Positions 18,411-28,078 of a stretch of 64,000 nucleotides of DNA are shown one piece after another (positions within the stretch are counted from its first letter, which is position 1; every line of letters starts with the position of its first letter). Origin of the DNA: Methylorubrum thiocyanatum (GTDB taxonomy: Bacteria > Pseudomonadota > Alphaproteobacteria > Rhizobiales > Beijerinckiaceae); contig JACJIB010000002.1 in assembly GCA_014138645.1 (NCBI GenBank), positions 124,001 through 188,000 on the forward strand. The letters are read 5' to 3'. The notes beneath the pieces are model-generated. The model had not been told where the DNA came from. It saw only the letters and a program-made list of their open reading frames with translations, and did not search any database. Position numbers and translations under genes: made by a program.

Positions 18411-19109
18411 ATGACGATGTCGGGAGCACAGACCGAAGGGGCAGCGACGGGGCCGATGACCGCGGATGTCATGCCGGATACGGGCGGAGCCGGTGCGCCG
18501 CGGGACGCCTCCTCCGCGGCGCTGTCGCGGCGTCTCGCCATCCCGGTGATCCTCGCCGCGGGCTGGGGCGCCCTGTTCGCCTATACCCTGATCGTGCTCA
18601 CCGACGACGGACCCGTGGCGGCCTCCGCCGGGCCGACCCGATTCGTCGCGACCGAGGGCATCGACGTTCCGGAGGTGCGCCTGCCCGAGCCGGAGCGTAA
18701 GGCTGCGCCCGCCGCCGGCCCGGCGCGGGTGCTGACGGTCGCCGCGCCTGCTCCGCCCCTGGAGACGGTCGTGCCCCCGGCCGAGCCGCGGCCCGCCGCA
18801 CCGCTGGTGGAGCGCGCCGCCTTCGTCGGCATCTGGGGACCGAACGCGGTCGCCTGCGGCCAGCGCCAGCGCCGACGCGGTTTCCTGCCCGCGACGATCA
18901 CCGAGGACGGCGCCAAGGCCGGGCGCACCGTCTGCCGCTTCCGCAACAACCGCCGCGAGGGCAGCGCCTGGACCATGGCCGCCGATTGCAGCGAGCGCGG
19001 CCGCCGCTGGACCTCCCAGGTCCGCCTCCTCGTCGAGCAGGACCGCCTCACCTGGACGAGCGGGAAGGGCCAAGCGAACTACATCCGCTGCGGGCGCCGA
19101 TCCGACTGA
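18411..19109 (+). CDS. Hypothetical membrane-anchored protein with periplasmic domain
   Basis: About 232 residues from ATG 18411 (a second ATG at 18417 is equally possible). One transmembrane segment lies at about 45-65 (IPVILAAGWGALFAYTLIVL). A Pro/Ala-rich linker at 75-135 leads to a C-terminal domain of ~95 residues with FVGIWGPNAVACGQR, GFLPATITEDGAKAGRTVCRF, AWTMAADCSERGRRWTSQVRL and LTWTSGKGQANYIRCGRR. The four cysteines in this domain suggest disulfides in the periplasm. This domain recurs in hypothetical proteins of Rhizobiales; the function is unknown. Confidence 0.65.
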   Translation: MTMSGAQTEGAATGPMTADVMPDTGGAGAPRDASSAALSRRLAIPVILAAGWGALFAYTLIVLTDDGPVAASAGPTRFVATEGIDVPEVRLPEPERKAAPAAGPARVLTVAAPAPPLETVVPPAEPRPAAPLVERAAFVGIWGPNAVACGQRQRRRGFLPATITEDGAKAGRTVCRFRNNRREGSAWTMAADCSERGRRWTSQVRLLVEQDRLTWTSGKGQANYIRCGRRSD

Positions 19110-19113
19110 GCGC

Positions 19114-20040
19114 TCAGGCGGCCTCGTCGGCTGCGATGAAGCGCGGCCGCAGCGCCCCGGCCCGGAAGACGACTTGCTCCGGCACGAAACGCCACAGGCG
19201 CTCGGCGCCCGCGATCGTCTCGGCCTCGGCCGGATCGAGCACGACCTCCGCACGCCCGCTCATCTGCAGCAGGTCGCCGGTGGCGAAATCGGGGAAGACG
19301 AGCCCGGCACGCGGGTTCGCCAGCAGATTGCCCAGCGTGTTGAAGAAGCGGTTCCCGGAATAGTCGGGGATCGTGAGGGTGCCGTCCGCGCCGATCCGGA
19401 CGAAGCCGGGCGGCCCGCCCCGGTGCGAGACATCGACCTGCGGCGCGCCGCCGACGCGATCGACGAAGCTCGCGACGAAGAAGGTGTCGGAGGCCGCGAC
19501 GAAGGCCCGCGCCGCCGCATCGAGCCGCTGCGACAGGACTGCCGCCGATTGTTGCGCCGGCCCGCCCTGCGCCGGCACCGCGTGCCGGACGCGGATGTAT
19601 TTCGGGCAGTTCCCGAAACTCTGCTCGACGCGGATCGTGAAGCCTCCCGTACCCGCGCGTTCGACGACGCCGTTCAGGCGGTTGCGGCGGCGCGACGCCA
19701 ACTCGATCCCGAGCAGCGCGACGCCGTCCCCGTCCTCCAGCCCGGCCTCGGCCGGATCCTCGGGCACGCGGCTCCCCTCCACCCGGAGATGGTGCGGGTC
19801 GGATGCGCGGAGGAAGCCCGGGGCGCCGTCCCGCAGCGTCGCCCAGGGGCGGTCCTCCCGGTCCACGCTCCCGATCACCGCGAAGGACAGGAGCGGGAAG
19901 AACGCTTGGTGCTGCTCGATCAGGTGATCGCGGATCACCCTCGGGCCGAGTTCCGCCATCCGCCCGGCAAGGCCGATGCTCTCTTGTATCGCCACCTCAC
20001 CCCGGTGCCAGGGCGAGGACGGCCCCTGCTGCGCGCTCAT
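19114..20040 (-). CDS. Pyridoxamine-5'-phosphate-oxidase-fold flavin oxidoreductase family protein
   Basis: 308 residues. The C-terminal 160 residues show the split-barrel FMN-binding fold ([73 protein letters not shown]). The N-terminal half repeats a weaker version ([33 protein letters not shown]). Proteins of this two-barrel type are found near glutathione transferases and reductases. The start overlaps the GST stop by 4 bp (20037-20040), so both are one translational unit. The reaction is unknown. Confidence 0.82.
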   Translation of the reverse strand: MSAQQGPSSPWHRGEVAIQESIGLAGRMAELGPRVIRDHLIEQHQAFFPLLSFAVIGSVDREDRPWATLRDGAPGFLRASDPHHLRVEGSRVPEDPAEAGLEDGDGVALLGIELASRRRNRLNGVVERAGTGGFTIRVEQSFGNCPKYIRVRHAVPAQGGPAQQSAAVLSQRLDAAARAFVAASDTFFVASFVDRVGGAPQVDVSHRGGPPGFVRIGADGTLTIPDYSGNRFFNTLGNLLANPRAGLVFPDFATGDLLQMSGRAEVVLDPAEAETIAGAERLWRFVPEQVVFRAGALRPRFIAADEAA

Positions 20041-20663
20041 GCCGGGCCTCCCGCCGCGTTGAGGCCGACGGGCGAGGCCGGGAGCGCGACGAAGCCGGGC
20101 AGCGCCTCGATCCGGGCGAGCCAGGCGCGGACATGGCGGTAGGGCGCCAGATCGACGTTCCCCTCGGGCGCGGCGGCGATGTAGCTGTAGAGCGCCACGT
20201 CGGCAATGGTCGGGCGCTCCGCGGCGATCCAGTCGCGGGAGGCCAGTTCCGCATCGATCAGCCCCAGGATCCGATGGGCACGGGCGATCACCTCCTCCGC
20301 ATCGAACCGCGCGCCGAACAGCGTGACGAGGCGGGCGGCGCAGGGGCCGAAGGCGATGGGACCGGCCGCGACCGAGAGCCAGCGCTGCACCCGCGCCGCC
20401 CCGTCCGCATCCTCGGGCAGCCAGTCGGTGCGGCCGAGCTTCTTCGCGAGGTAGACGAGGATGGCGTTGGAATCCGGCACGATGGTGCCGTCGTCGTCGA
20501 GGACGGGGACCTGCCCGAACGGGTTGAGTGCCAGGAAGTCCGGCGCGCGGTTCTGGCCGCCGGCGAGATCGACCTCGACCGCCTCGTAGGGCTGGCCGAT
20601 CAGCGACAGGAACAGGCGCGCCCGGTGGGCATGGCCCGAGAGCGTCAGGCTGTAGAGCTTCAT
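20037..20663 (-). CDS. Glutathione S-transferase
   Basis: 208 residues. The N-terminal thioredoxin-like domain has [32 protein letters not shown] and the cis-proline and glutathione-binding [29 protein letters not shown]. The C-terminal helical domain follows with [24 protein letters not shown]. The family conjugates or removes glutathione from electrophiles. It is translationally coupled to the downstream flavin-fold protein. The LysR gene starts 145 bp away in the opposite direction and is the obvious candidate regulator. Confidence 0.9.
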   Translation of the reverse strand: MKLYSLTLSGHAHRARLFLSLIGQPYEAVEVDLAGGQNRAPDFLALNPFGQVPVLDDDGTIVPDSNAILVYLAKKLGRTDWLPEDADGAARVQRWLSVAAGPIAFGPCAARLVTLFGARFDAEEVIARAHRILGLIDAELASRDWIAAERPTIADVALYSYIAAAPEGNVDLAPYRHVRAWLARIEALPGFVALPASPVGLNAAGGPA

Positions 20664-20807
20664 CGCATCATCTCCTCTGGGCCGCAGGTTCGGCCGTGGG
20701 GAGGATCAGACTATTGATGCCTTGCCGGGTGAACCGGCGTTGTAGGTAAGCGACTGTTGCGTGAAGCGGAATAATCGCCACTCTGTTCGCGGCAGGGAGA
20801 CGGCGCG

Positions 20808-21716
20808 ATGGATCGGCTTCAGGGGATGCGGGTGTTCGTGCGGGTCGCCGAGAGCGGCGGCTTTGCCGGCGCGGCCCGGGCGCTCAACATGAGCCCGCCC
20901 GCGGTGACGCGGGCGGTGGCGGCGCTCGAAGCCGCCATCGGCGCGCGGCTCCTCATCCGCACCACCCGCTCGGTGAAGCTCACCGAGGCGGGTGCCCGCT
21001 ATCTCGAGGATTGCCGCCGGATCTTTTCGGAGCTTGCTGAGGCCGAGGCCGCTGCGGCCGGCTCGACCGCCACGCCCACCGGCACCCTGACGCTGACGGC
21101 TCCCGTGCAGTTCGGGCGGCTCTACGTGCTGCCCGTGGTGACCGACTACCTCACCCACCATTCCGCGGTGGCCGTGCGGACGCTGTTCCTCGATCGGATC
21201 GTCAACATGGTCGAGGAGGGCATCGATGTCGGTGTGCGGATCGGACACCTCGCCGATTCCGGGCTCACCGCGGTCCGGGTCGGCAGCGTACGCCGGGTCG
21301 TGTGCGCGGCGCCGCGCTATCTGGAGCGGCACGGCATGCCGACGGCCCCGCGCGACCTGCGCGCGCATGCGGTGATCGGCTCATCGAACCCCGGCAGCCT
21401 GTCGGAATGGCGGTTCGGGCGCGAGCAGCGGACCGCCGTTGCCGTCCAGTCCCGGCTCACCTGCAACACCGTGGATGCGGCGCTCGCCGCGGCCGTGGAG
21501 GGCTGGGGGATCGCGCGGCTCCTGTCCTATCAGGTCGCGCCCGCCCTGGCCGATGGCCGCCTGCGCTTGCTGCTCGAGGAGCACGAGGCGGCGCCCGTTC
21601 CGATCCACGTCGTGAGCCCGGAAGGGCGGCGGGCCCCGGCCAAGGTGCGGGCCTTCGTCGATCTCGCCGCGACGCGGCTGCGGGCCGACCCGCGGGTGAA
21701 CCCGGCCGCCGCGTGA
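20808..21716 (+). CDS. LysR-family transcriptional regulator (divergent from the GST gene)
   Basis: 302 residues. The N-terminal winged helix-turn-helix is clear (MRVFVRVAESGGFAGAARALNMSPPAVTRAVAALEAAIGARLLIRTTRSVKLTEAG). The substrate-binding domain follows from about residue 90. This is the AaeR/PecT-like subgroup by its 'GTLTLTAPVQFGRLYVLPVVTDYL' and 'EGIDVGVRIGHLADS' segments. Divergent transcription from the GST-flavoprotein pair suggests it controls them, as LysR regulators usually do. It converges with the CysJ-like gene. Confidence 0.92.
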   Translation: MDRLQGMRVFVRVAESGGFAGAARALNMSPPAVTRAVAALEAAIGARLLIRTTRSVKLTEAGARYLEDCRRIFSELAEAEAAAAGSTATPTGTLTLTAPVQFGRLYVLPVVTDYLTHHSAVAVRTLFLDRIVNMVEEGIDVGVRIGHLADSGLTAVRVGSVRRVVCAAPRYLERHGMPTAPRDLRAHAVIGSSNPGSLSEWRFGREQRTAVAVQSRLTCNTVDAALAAAVEGWGIARLLSYQVAPALADGRLRLLLEEHEAAPVPIHVVSPEGRRAPAKVRAFVDLAATRLRADPRVNPAAA

Positions 21717-21758
21717 GGCGGCCGGTATGGTCCCCGCAGGCGTCGTCAGTACGCGTCG

Positions 21759-23366
21759 TCAGTACACGTCGGCCTGGTAGCGCCCGGCCTTCTTCAGGGC
21801 GGCGAGATAGGCGACCGCCTCGTCGGGGTTCTTGCCCCCGAACTGCGCGGCGACGTCGATGATCGCCCGCTCCACGTCCTTGGCCATGCGCTTGGCGTCG
21901 CCGCAGACGTAGAAGTGGGCGCCGCCCTCCAGCCACTTCCACAGCTCGGCGCCGTTCTCGCGCATGCGGTCCTGGACGTAGGTCTTCTCCTTGCCGTCAC
22001 GCGACCATGCGAGCGAGAGCCGGGTCAGCACCTTGTCGTCCTTCAGGCCGTTCAGCTCGTCCCTGTAGAAGAAGTCGGTCGCCTGCCGCTGGTGGCCGTA
22101 GAACAGCCAGTTGCGGCCGGGCGCCTTCGTCGCCGCGCGCTCGCGCAGGAAGGAGCGGAACGGGGCGACGCCGGTGCCGGGGCCGCACATGATCACGTCC
22201 TTGGAGGCATCCTCCGGCAGGGCGAAGCCGTGCGCCTTCTGGAGATAGATCTTGACCTTCGTCTGCTCCGGGAGACGTTCGCCCAGATGCGTGGAGGCGA
22301 CGCCGAGGCGCAGCCGCGAGCGATGATTGTAGCGCACGGCGTCGACCGTCAGCGAGACACGGCCGACATCCATCTTCGGCGAGGACGAGATCGAGTAGAG
22401 CCGCGGCTGCAGCTCGTCGAGCGCCTCCAGAAACACCTCGGCGTCGGGCCGGGCGCCGGGGAACTTGTGGAGCGCGCCGAGCACGTCGAGATAGGCGGCA
22501 TCGCCGTCCGGATCCTCGCCCGCGGCCAGCGCCTGCGCCTTCTTGCGCGCCTCGCCCGAGGTCAGGAGCGAGAGGAGCTGGTAGAGGTTGTCCGGGGCCG
22601 CGCCGAGGGAATAGTCGGTCAGCAGCCGGTCGCGCAGGGTCTTGCCGCCGATCTTGCGCTCGGGGCGCGTGCCGAGTTCGGCGATCACCGCATCGACCAG
22701 GGCCGGGGCGTTGGCGGGGAACAGCCCGAGGGAATCGCCGGCCTCGTAGATGATCGGCGTGCCCGTCAGGTCGATCTCGATATGCCAGGTCTCCTTCTCG
22801 CCGCCCGGGGCGTTGAGGCGCGTACGCGACAGGAAGGTCGCCTCGACCGGGTTCTCCCGGCAGAAGCCCAGCGGCCCGAGTTCCGGCTCCTTCTTCTCCG
22901 AAGCGACGGCCGCATCCGCCTTCGGAGCCGCCGCGCCGCCCGAGGCGCCGAACTCCTCGTCGAGCTTCTTCAGCATCCGGAGCGTTTCCTTGCCGCCGGG
23001 CTGGCAGAGGTTCAGCCGCTCCTCGTTCTTGAGGAAGATCGCGTTGGCGTAGTCGGCGCAGTTGTAGCCGCACTGGCCGCAATCCTGCTGGGCCATGGCG
23101 GCCATCAGCTTCTGCGGCTCCGAGCGGTCCTTGGCGATTGCCATGCGGTCGTTGATCGGCATCGACGGGTCGTGCCAGGGCGCGTCGTCGTTGTCGGCGA
23201 GCTTCGGACCCGTCGAGGGCGCTTCGCCGGGCGCGAGCGCGGTGGCGCCCTCGACCGCCGGGCCCAGCAGCGCGGCGAAGTAGCCCGACAGCCAGGAGCG
23301 CTGGTCGGCGGTGAACGGGGCGCTCTCGGGGATGAGAACGAGCGGGGGCGCGACGTGCTGGGTCAT
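21759..23366 (-). CDS. CysJ-like NADPH flavoprotein reductase with N-terminal Fe-S domain
   Basis: 535 residues from ATG 23366, whose ATGA overlaps the stop of the NirA-type gene. The N-terminal ~150 residues hold a cysteine motif C96-x2-C99-x3-C103 with C121, a probable 4Fe-4S site, in place of the flavodoxin domain of true CysJ. The rest is a ferredoxin-NADP-reductase module: FAD-binding (RLYSISSSPKMD, GVASTHLGERL) and NADPH-binding (VIMCGPGTGVAPFRSFLRER, NWLFYGHQRQATDFFYRDEL, YVCGDAKRMAKDVERAI, C-terminal aromatic VY). Its place after nirA suggests that it delivers electrons to the siroheme enzyme, but a sulfite-reductase role cannot be excluded. Confidence 0.88.
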   Translation of the reverse strand: MTQHVAPPLVLIPESAPFTADQRSWLSGYFAALLGPAVEGATALAPGEAPSTGPKLADNDDAPWHDPSMPINDRMAIAKDRSEPQKLMAAMAQQDCGQCGYNCADYANAIFLKNEERLNLCQPGGKETLRMLKKLDEEFGASGGAAAPKADAAVASEKKEPELGPLGFCRENPVEATFLSRTRLNAPGGEKETWHIEIDLTGTPIIYEAGDSLGLFPANAPALVDAVIAELGTRPERKIGGKTLRDRLLTDYSLGAAPDNLYQLLSLLTSGEARKKAQALAAGEDPDGDAAYLDVLGALHKFPGARPDAEVFLEALDELQPRLYSISSSPKMDVGRVSLTVDAVRYNHRSRLRLGVASTHLGERLPEQTKVKIYLQKAHGFALPEDASKDVIMCGPGTGVAPFRSFLRERAATKAPGRNWLFYGHQRQATDFFYRDELNGLKDDKVLTRLSLAWSRDGKEKTYVQDRMRENGAELWKWLEGGAHFYVCGDAKRMAKDVERAIIDVAAQFGGKNPDEAVAYLAALKKAGRYQADVY

Positions 23367-25168
23367 GCGGCGGCCTTGAGGGCGGGTTGTTCTTCGGCGG
23401 CGTCGCGCAGGGCTTCGGGGCCGGTGCGCGCGGTGAAGGCCTGGAAGCTCTCCTCCGGGCCCTGGCGGCGGGCGAGATAGGCGTTGAGCAGGGCCTCGAC
23501 GCGGGTCGGCACGTCCTCGGCCTTCACCGCCTTCCAGATCTCGGTGCCGATCTTCGGGTTCTCGGCGAAGCCGCCGCCGACCACGACGTCGTAGCCCTCG
23601 ACGGTGTCGCCCTCCTCCGAAACGACGACCTTGGCGCCGATGAGCCCGATATCGCCGATGTAGTGCTGGGCGCAGGAATGGTGGCAGCCGGTGAGGTGGA
23701 CGTTCACCGGCACGTCGAGGGCCGGCACGGTCTGCTCGACATGGTCGGCGATGATCATCGCGTGGCCCTTGGTGTCGGAGGCCGCGAACTTGCAGCCGCG
23801 GGCGCCGGTGCAGGCCACGAGGCCCGAGCGGATGCCGGCGGCCTTCACCGTGAGCCCGAGCGCGAGCACCCGGGCCTCGACCTCGGCCACCTTGGCGTCC
23901 GGCACGCCGGAGAAGATGAAGTTCTGCCACACCGTCATGCGGATCTGGCCGTCGCCGCATTCCGCCGCGATCTTCGCCAGCCCGCGCATCTGGTCTGTGG
24001 TCATCTTGCCGACGGGGAGCACCACGCCGACCCAGTTCAGTCCGGGCTGGACCTGGGCATGGACGCCGACATGGCTGAAGCGATCGGTGGGCTTGCGCGG
24101 GGCGACATGGGCGGCGTCGACCCGGTCGAGCTTGCGCCCGAGCTTCTCCTCGACGGCGGCGATGTACTTGTCGAAGCCCCAGGCATCGAGGACGTACTTC
24201 ATCCGGGCCTTGTTGCGGTTGGTCCGGTCGCCGTTCTCGATGAAGACCCGGATGATCGCGTCGGCCACGCGATTGCAGTCCTCGGGCTTGAGGACGATCC
24301 CGGTGTCGCGGGCCAGATCCTTGTGGCCCGAGATGCCGCCGAGCACGAGGCGCATCCAGACGCCCGGCGCGACCGCGGCGCCCTCCAGCACCTGGATCGC
24401 CTGGAAGCCGATGTCGTTCGTCTCTTCGAGCGCCGGCATCACGCCGCCGCCGTCGAAGGAGACGTTGAACTTGCGCGGCAGCCCGTAGAGCGAGCGGTCG
24501 TTCAGGATCCAGTTGTGCCAGGACTTGGTGAGCGGACGGGTGTCCAGCAGTTCCTGCGCGTCGATGCCGGCGGCGGGCGAGCCGGTGACGTTGCGGATGT
24601 TGTCGGCGCCCGCGCCCTGCGCGGTCAGGCCGAGATCGATCAGCCCGTCGAGGAAGGGCTGGGCGTGCTCAGGCGCGATCTCGCGCACCTGCAGGCCCGC
24701 GCGGGTGGTGACGTGGCTGTAGCCGCCGCCATGGGCGTCCGCGAGGTCGGCGAGGCCGGCGAACTGCCAATGCTGCAGGATGCCGTTCGGAACCCGGATC
24801 CGGCACATGTAGGAGGTCTGGGTCGGCGCGACCCAGAACATGCCGTGGTAGCGCCAGCGGAAATTGTCCTCGGGCTTGGGCTGCTTGCCCGTGGCGGCCT
24901 CCGCCTTCAGGCGGTTGTGGCCGTCGAACGGATTCTCGGCGCGCTTCCACTTCTCCTGCTCGCAGAGCTTGCCGCCTTCCTTGACGGTGCGGTCCTGCGC
25001 CTTGATGTGGATCGCGTCCGGCCCCGTGGGCTCGGCCGGCGCGCCCGCCGGAGCCTGCCCCAGGGCGAGGCCGCCGGTCATCCGGGCGGCGGCGATGCCC
25101 GAGGCGAAGCCTTCGAGATACCGCTTCTGCTCGGCGTTGAATTCGTCTGCCATCGCTGCCTCACTCAC
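23363..25168 (-). CDS. nirA: Ferredoxin-type nitrite reductase (NirA family, siroheme protein)
   Basis: 601 residues (an ATG five codons in, at MADEF, is an alternative start). The two nitrite/sulfite-reductase half-domains are visible: DNFRWRYHGMFWVAPTQTSYMCRIRVPNG with GGGYSHVTTRAGLQVREI, and RFSHVGVHAQVQPGLNWVGVVLPVGKMT. The cluster and siroheme ligands are CTGARGCKF (C-x5-C) and CHHSCAQ (C-x3-C) near residues 455-500. NirA reduces nitrite to ammonium with six electrons. It lies between the nitrate-transporter genes and the CysJ-like reductase, with 4-bp overlaps on both sides (25165-25168 and 23363-23366). That context favours nitrite over sulfite as substrate. Confidence 0.9.
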   Translation of the reverse strand: MSEAAMADEFNAEQKRYLEGFASGIAAARMTGGLALGQAPAGAPAEPTGPDAIHIKAQDRTVKEGGKLCEQEKWKRAENPFDGHNRLKAEAATGKQPKPEDNFRWRYHGMFWVAPTQTSYMCRIRVPNGILQHWQFAGLADLADAHGGGYSHVTTRAGLQVREIAPEHAQPFLDGLIDLGLTAQGAGADNIRNVTGSPAAGIDAQELLDTRPLTKSWHNWILNDRSLYGLPRKFNVSFDGGGVMPALEETNDIGFQAIQVLEGAAVAPGVWMRLVLGGISGHKDLARDTGIVLKPEDCNRVADAIIRVFIENGDRTNRNKARMKYVLDAWGFDKYIAAVEEKLGRKLDRVDAAHVAPRKPTDRFSHVGVHAQVQPGLNWVGVVLPVGKMTTDQMRGLAKIAAECGDGQIRMTVWQNFIFSGVPDAKVAEVEARVLALGLTVKAAGIRSGLVACTGARGCKFAASDTKGHAMIIADHVEQTVPALDVPVNVHLTGCHHSCAQHYIGDIGLIGAKVVVSEEGDTVEGYDVVVGGGFAENPKIGTEIWKAVKAEDVPTRVEALLNAYLARRQGPEESFQAFTARTGPEALRDAAEEQPALKAAA

Positions 25169-26385
25169 GCTGCGAGGGTTTTCGGGGCCGGGCCGAACAT
25201 CAGGTCGTCCCGGTCGTCGGGGGAGAGCGGCGCGCCGGAGCGGATCAGCTCCTTGCAGCGCGCCTGCTCCGAGATGTCGCCGACGAAGACGGCTCCCGCG
25301 AGCCGGCCGTCGGCGATGATCAGCTTGCGGTAGAGCCCGGCGGCGGCGTCATGCATCACCACCGCCTCGGCGCCGTCCGGCGTATCGACCACGCCGGCCG
25401 AGAAGACCGGCAGCCCCGACACCTTCAGGCTCGTGGCAAGCGACGTGCCGGGATAGGCGGCCGCCTCGCCGACGAGGTGTCGCGCCAGCACCTCGGCCTG
25501 CTCGTAGGCGGGCTCCACGAGGCCGTAAACGACGCCCCTGTGCTCGGCGCATTCGCCGAGCGCATGGATCGCCGGATCGGAGGTCGTCATCCGGTCGTCC
25601 ACCGTGATGCCGCGCGCGCAAGCGAGACCGCAGGACTGCGCCAGCGCCGTCGAGGCACGGATGCCGACCGACATCACCACGAGGTCGGCGGGGATCACGC
25701 TGCCGTCCTTCATCCGCAGCCGCTCGACCTTGCGGTTGCCCTCGATCGCCGCGGTGTCGGCCGAGAGCACCACCTTGACGCCGCGGGCCTCCATCGCCGT
25801 GCGCACGAGGCGGGCGGCGGCGTGGTCGAGCTGGCGCTCCATCACCCGGTCCATGACGTGGACCAGCGTCGTATCGACCCCGAGCCGGGCGAGCCCGACC
25901 GCGGCCTCCAGCCCGAGCAGGCCGCCGCCGATCACCACGGCCTTGGCATGCTCCACGGCGGCCTTTCGGATCGCCGCCACGTCGGCGAAATCGCGGAAGG
26001 TCAGGACGCCGGGCAGGTCGATCCCCGGCAGCGGCAGACGGATCGGCAGCGAGCCCACCGCCAGGACCAACCGGTCATAGGGCAGGACATGCGTCTCTCC
26101 GACCAGCGCGATGCGGTTGGCCCGGTCGATCTCGGTGACCGGCGCGCCGGTGACGAGGCGTAGCCCATGCTCCTCGTACCAGGAGAGCGGACGGAAGCCG
26201 CAGGCCGCCTCGTCCACCTCGCCGCCGAGCAGCGAGGAGAGCAGCACCCGGTTGTAGGCCGCCACCGGCTCGGCGCCGACCACCGTCACGTCGTAGCGGC
26301 CCGGCGCGCGCTCCGTCAGCCGCTCGAGGAAGCGGAGCGAGGCCATGCCGTTGCCGACGACGACGAGTCTGTCCTTCGCGCTCAT
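25165..26385 (-). CDS. NAD(P)/FAD-dependent nitrite-reductase-type oxidoreductase
   Basis: 406 residues, resembling the N-terminal flavoprotein part of NirB-type nitrite reductases. FAD-binding GNGMASLRFLERL at the N-terminus, YDRLVLAVGSLPIRLPLPGIDLPGV, the NAD(P)-binding AVVIGGGLLGLEAAVGLARLG, and the second FAD contact in IHALGECAEHRG are seen. It lacks the BFD-like Fe-S domain and the siroheme domain. It probably supplies electrons within the nitrate/nitrite system, either to NirA or to a nitrate reductase encoded elsewhere. The gap to nrtD is 24 bp, and the stop overlaps the start of nirA. Confidence 0.85.
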   Translation of the reverse strand: MSAKDRLVVVGNGMASLRFLERLTERAPGRYDVTVVGAEPVAAYNRVLLSSLLGGEVDEAACGFRPLSWYEEHGLRLVTGAPVTEIDRANRIALVGETHVLPYDRLVLAVGSLPIRLPLPGIDLPGVLTFRDFADVAAIRKAAVEHAKAVVIGGGLLGLEAAVGLARLGVDTTLVHVMDRVMERQLDHAAARLVRTAMEARGVKVVLSADTAAIEGNRKVERLRMKDGSVIPADLVVMSVGIRASTALAQSCGLACARGITVDDRMTTSDPAIHALGECAEHRGVVYGLVEPAYEQAEVLARHLVGEAAAYPGTSLATSLKVSGLPVFSAGVVDTPDGAEAVVMHDAAAGLYRKLIIADGRLAGAVFVGDISEQARCKELIRSGAPLSPDDRDDLMFGPAPKTLAA

Positions 26386-26409
26386 GGGTCCGTGATCCCC
26401 TTCACGAAC

Positions 26410-27204
26410 TCACGCGGCGAGAGCGGGCTTGGCGTGTCGGGCGTAGAGGAATTCCAGCACCGCGGCGCGGGCGTGGACGTAGGTGGCGTCCTCCACGAGG
26501 TCGAGCCGGCGACGGGGCCGCGCCAGCGGCACAGGCAGGATCTCGCCGATGGTGGCCGACGGCCCGTTCGTCATCATCACGATGCGGTCGGAGAGCAGCA
26601 CCGCCTCGTCCACGTCGTGGGTGATCATGATGACGGTGTTTCTGAGCCGCGTCTGGATCTCCATGAGCTGATCCTGGAGATGGGCGCGGGTCAGCGCGTC
26701 CAGCGCCCCGAACGGCTCGTCCATCAGCAGAACCGTCGGCTCCATGGCGAGCGCCCGGGCGATGCCGACGCGCTGCTTCATGCCACCGGAGATCTCCGCC
26801 GGACGCTTGTCGGCGGCGTGCATCATGTTCACGAGCGCGAGGTTGTGTTCGATCCACTGGGCGCGCTCGGTGCGGGTCTTCTTGCCCTTCGACACCTTGT
26901 CGACGGCGAGCGCCACGTTCTCGCGCACCGTCAGCCAGGGCAGGAGCGAGTGGTTCTGGAACACCACGGCGCGGTCGGGGCCGGGGGCGTTCACTTCCTT
27001 GCCGTCGAGCAGCACGCCGCCGGTGGAGGCCTTGAGCAGGCCGGCGACGATGTTGAGCACCGTCGACTTGCCGCAGCCCGAATGCCCGATGATCGAGACG
27101 AACTCGCCCTTGGCGATGTCGAGGTTCACGTCGCGCAGCACTTCCGACGTCTTGCCGCCGCGGCGGAAGGAGATGCCGACCTGGGAGAGGGAGAGATGGG
27201 CCAT
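26410..27204 (-). CDS. nrtD: Nitrate ABC transporter ATP-binding protein
   Basis: 264 residues. Walker A IGHSGCGKSTVLNIVAGLL, Q-loop VVFQNHSLLPWLTVRENVAL, signature EISGGMKQRVGIARALAM, Walker B VLLMDEPFGALD and switch His MITHDVDEAVLLSDRIVMM are all intact. The NrtD/CmpD/TauB-type sequence and the position after an NrtA-type binding protein and NrtB-type permease identify it as the ATPase of the nitrate importer. No C-terminal NrtA-like extension is present, so it is NrtD-like rather than NrtC-like. It lies 13 bp after nrtB. Confidence 0.92.
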   Translation of the reverse strand: MAHLSLSQVGISFRRGGKTSEVLRDVNLDIAKGEFVSIIGHSGCGKSTVLNIVAGLLKASTGGVLLDGKEVNAPGPDRAVVFQNHSLLPWLTVRENVALAVDKVSKGKKTRTERAQWIEHNLALVNMMHAADKRPAEISGGMKQRVGIARALAMEPTVLLMDEPFGALDALTRAHLQDQLMEIQTRLRNTVIMITHDVDEAVLLSDRIVMMTNGPSATIGEILPVPLARPRRRLDLVEDATYVHARAAVLEFLYARHAKPALAA

Positions 27205-27217
27205 GTGCGTGTGTCCC

Positions 27218-28078
27218 TCAGGCTGCGGAGGTGCCGCGGGTCACGAGCACGCCGACGCCGGCGACCAGCCGGTCGAGGACGAAGCCGATGAGCCCGACAT
27301 AGACGAGAGCGACGATGATCTCGCTGATGTGCGACGAGTTCCAGGCGTCCCAGATGAAGAAGCCGATCCCGACGCCGCCGATCAGCATCTCGGCCGCGAC
27401 GATGGCGAGCCAGGACAGGCCGACGCCGATGCGAAGACCGGTGAAGATGTACGGCGCCGCCGAGGGCAGCATGATCTTGTAGAAGAACTCGATCGGGTTC
27501 AGCCGGATGACCGCGGCGACGTTGCGGTAGTCCTGCGGAATGTTGCGGATGCCGACCGCGGTGTTGATGATGATCGGCCAGATCGAGGTGATGAAGATCA
27601 CGAAGATCGCCGAGGGCTGCCCGTCGCGGAAGGCGGCGAGCGAGAGCGGGAGCCACGCCAGCGGCGGGATCGTGCGCAGCACCTGGAAGATCGGGTCGAG
27701 ACCGCGCATCGCCCATTCGGACTGGCCGACCAGGGTGCCGAGCAGCACGCCGGCCACCACCGCCAGCGCGAAGCCCAACGCCACGCGCTGGAGGCTCGCC
27801 GAGATATGCCAGAACAGGCCCTTGTCGGTGCCGCCGTTGTCGTAGAACGGATCGACGATGATGTCCCAGGCCTCGGTCACGACGCGCGAGGGCGGCGGCA
27901 GGCCGGCGGTGGGAGAGGAGCACAGCACCTCCCACAGCAGCAGGAAGCCCGCCAGCACGACGAGCGGCGGCAGGACGCGGGCGGCGACGCCGCGCAGCCC
28001 GGCCAGGGTGATGAAGGGCGCGCGGGCCTTCGCGGAGGCGCGCGCGCGGGTTGCGGTGAGCGTTGCTCCGGTGGCCAT
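27218..28078 (-). CDS. nrtB: Nitrate ABC transporter permease
   Basis: 286 residues from ATG 28078, overlapping the nrtA stop by one base (TGATG). About six hydrophobic helices are visible, starting with VLPPLVVLAGFLLLWEVL. The permease EAA-loop region is AVIRLNPIEFFYKIMLPSAAPYIFTGLRIGVGLSWLAIVAAEML, typical of NrtB/CmpB/SsuC. It forms the inner-membrane channel with NrtD. The ~25-residue N-terminal extension is Ala/Arg-rich and cytoplasmic. Confidence 0.92.
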   Translation of the reverse strand: MATGATLTATRARASAKARAPFITLAGLRGVAARVLPPLVVLAGFLLLWEVLCSSPTAGLPPPSRVVTEAWDIIVDPFYDNGGTDKGLFWHISASLQRVALGFALAVVAGVLLGTLVGQSEWAMRGLDPIFQVLRTIPPLAWLPLSLAAFRDGQPSAIFVIFITSIWPIIINTAVGIRNIPQDYRNVAAVIRLNPIEFFYKIMLPSAAPYIFTGLRIGVGLSWLAIVAAEMLIGGVGIGFFIWDAWNSSHISEIIVALVYVGLIGFVLDRLVAGVGVLVTRGTSAA

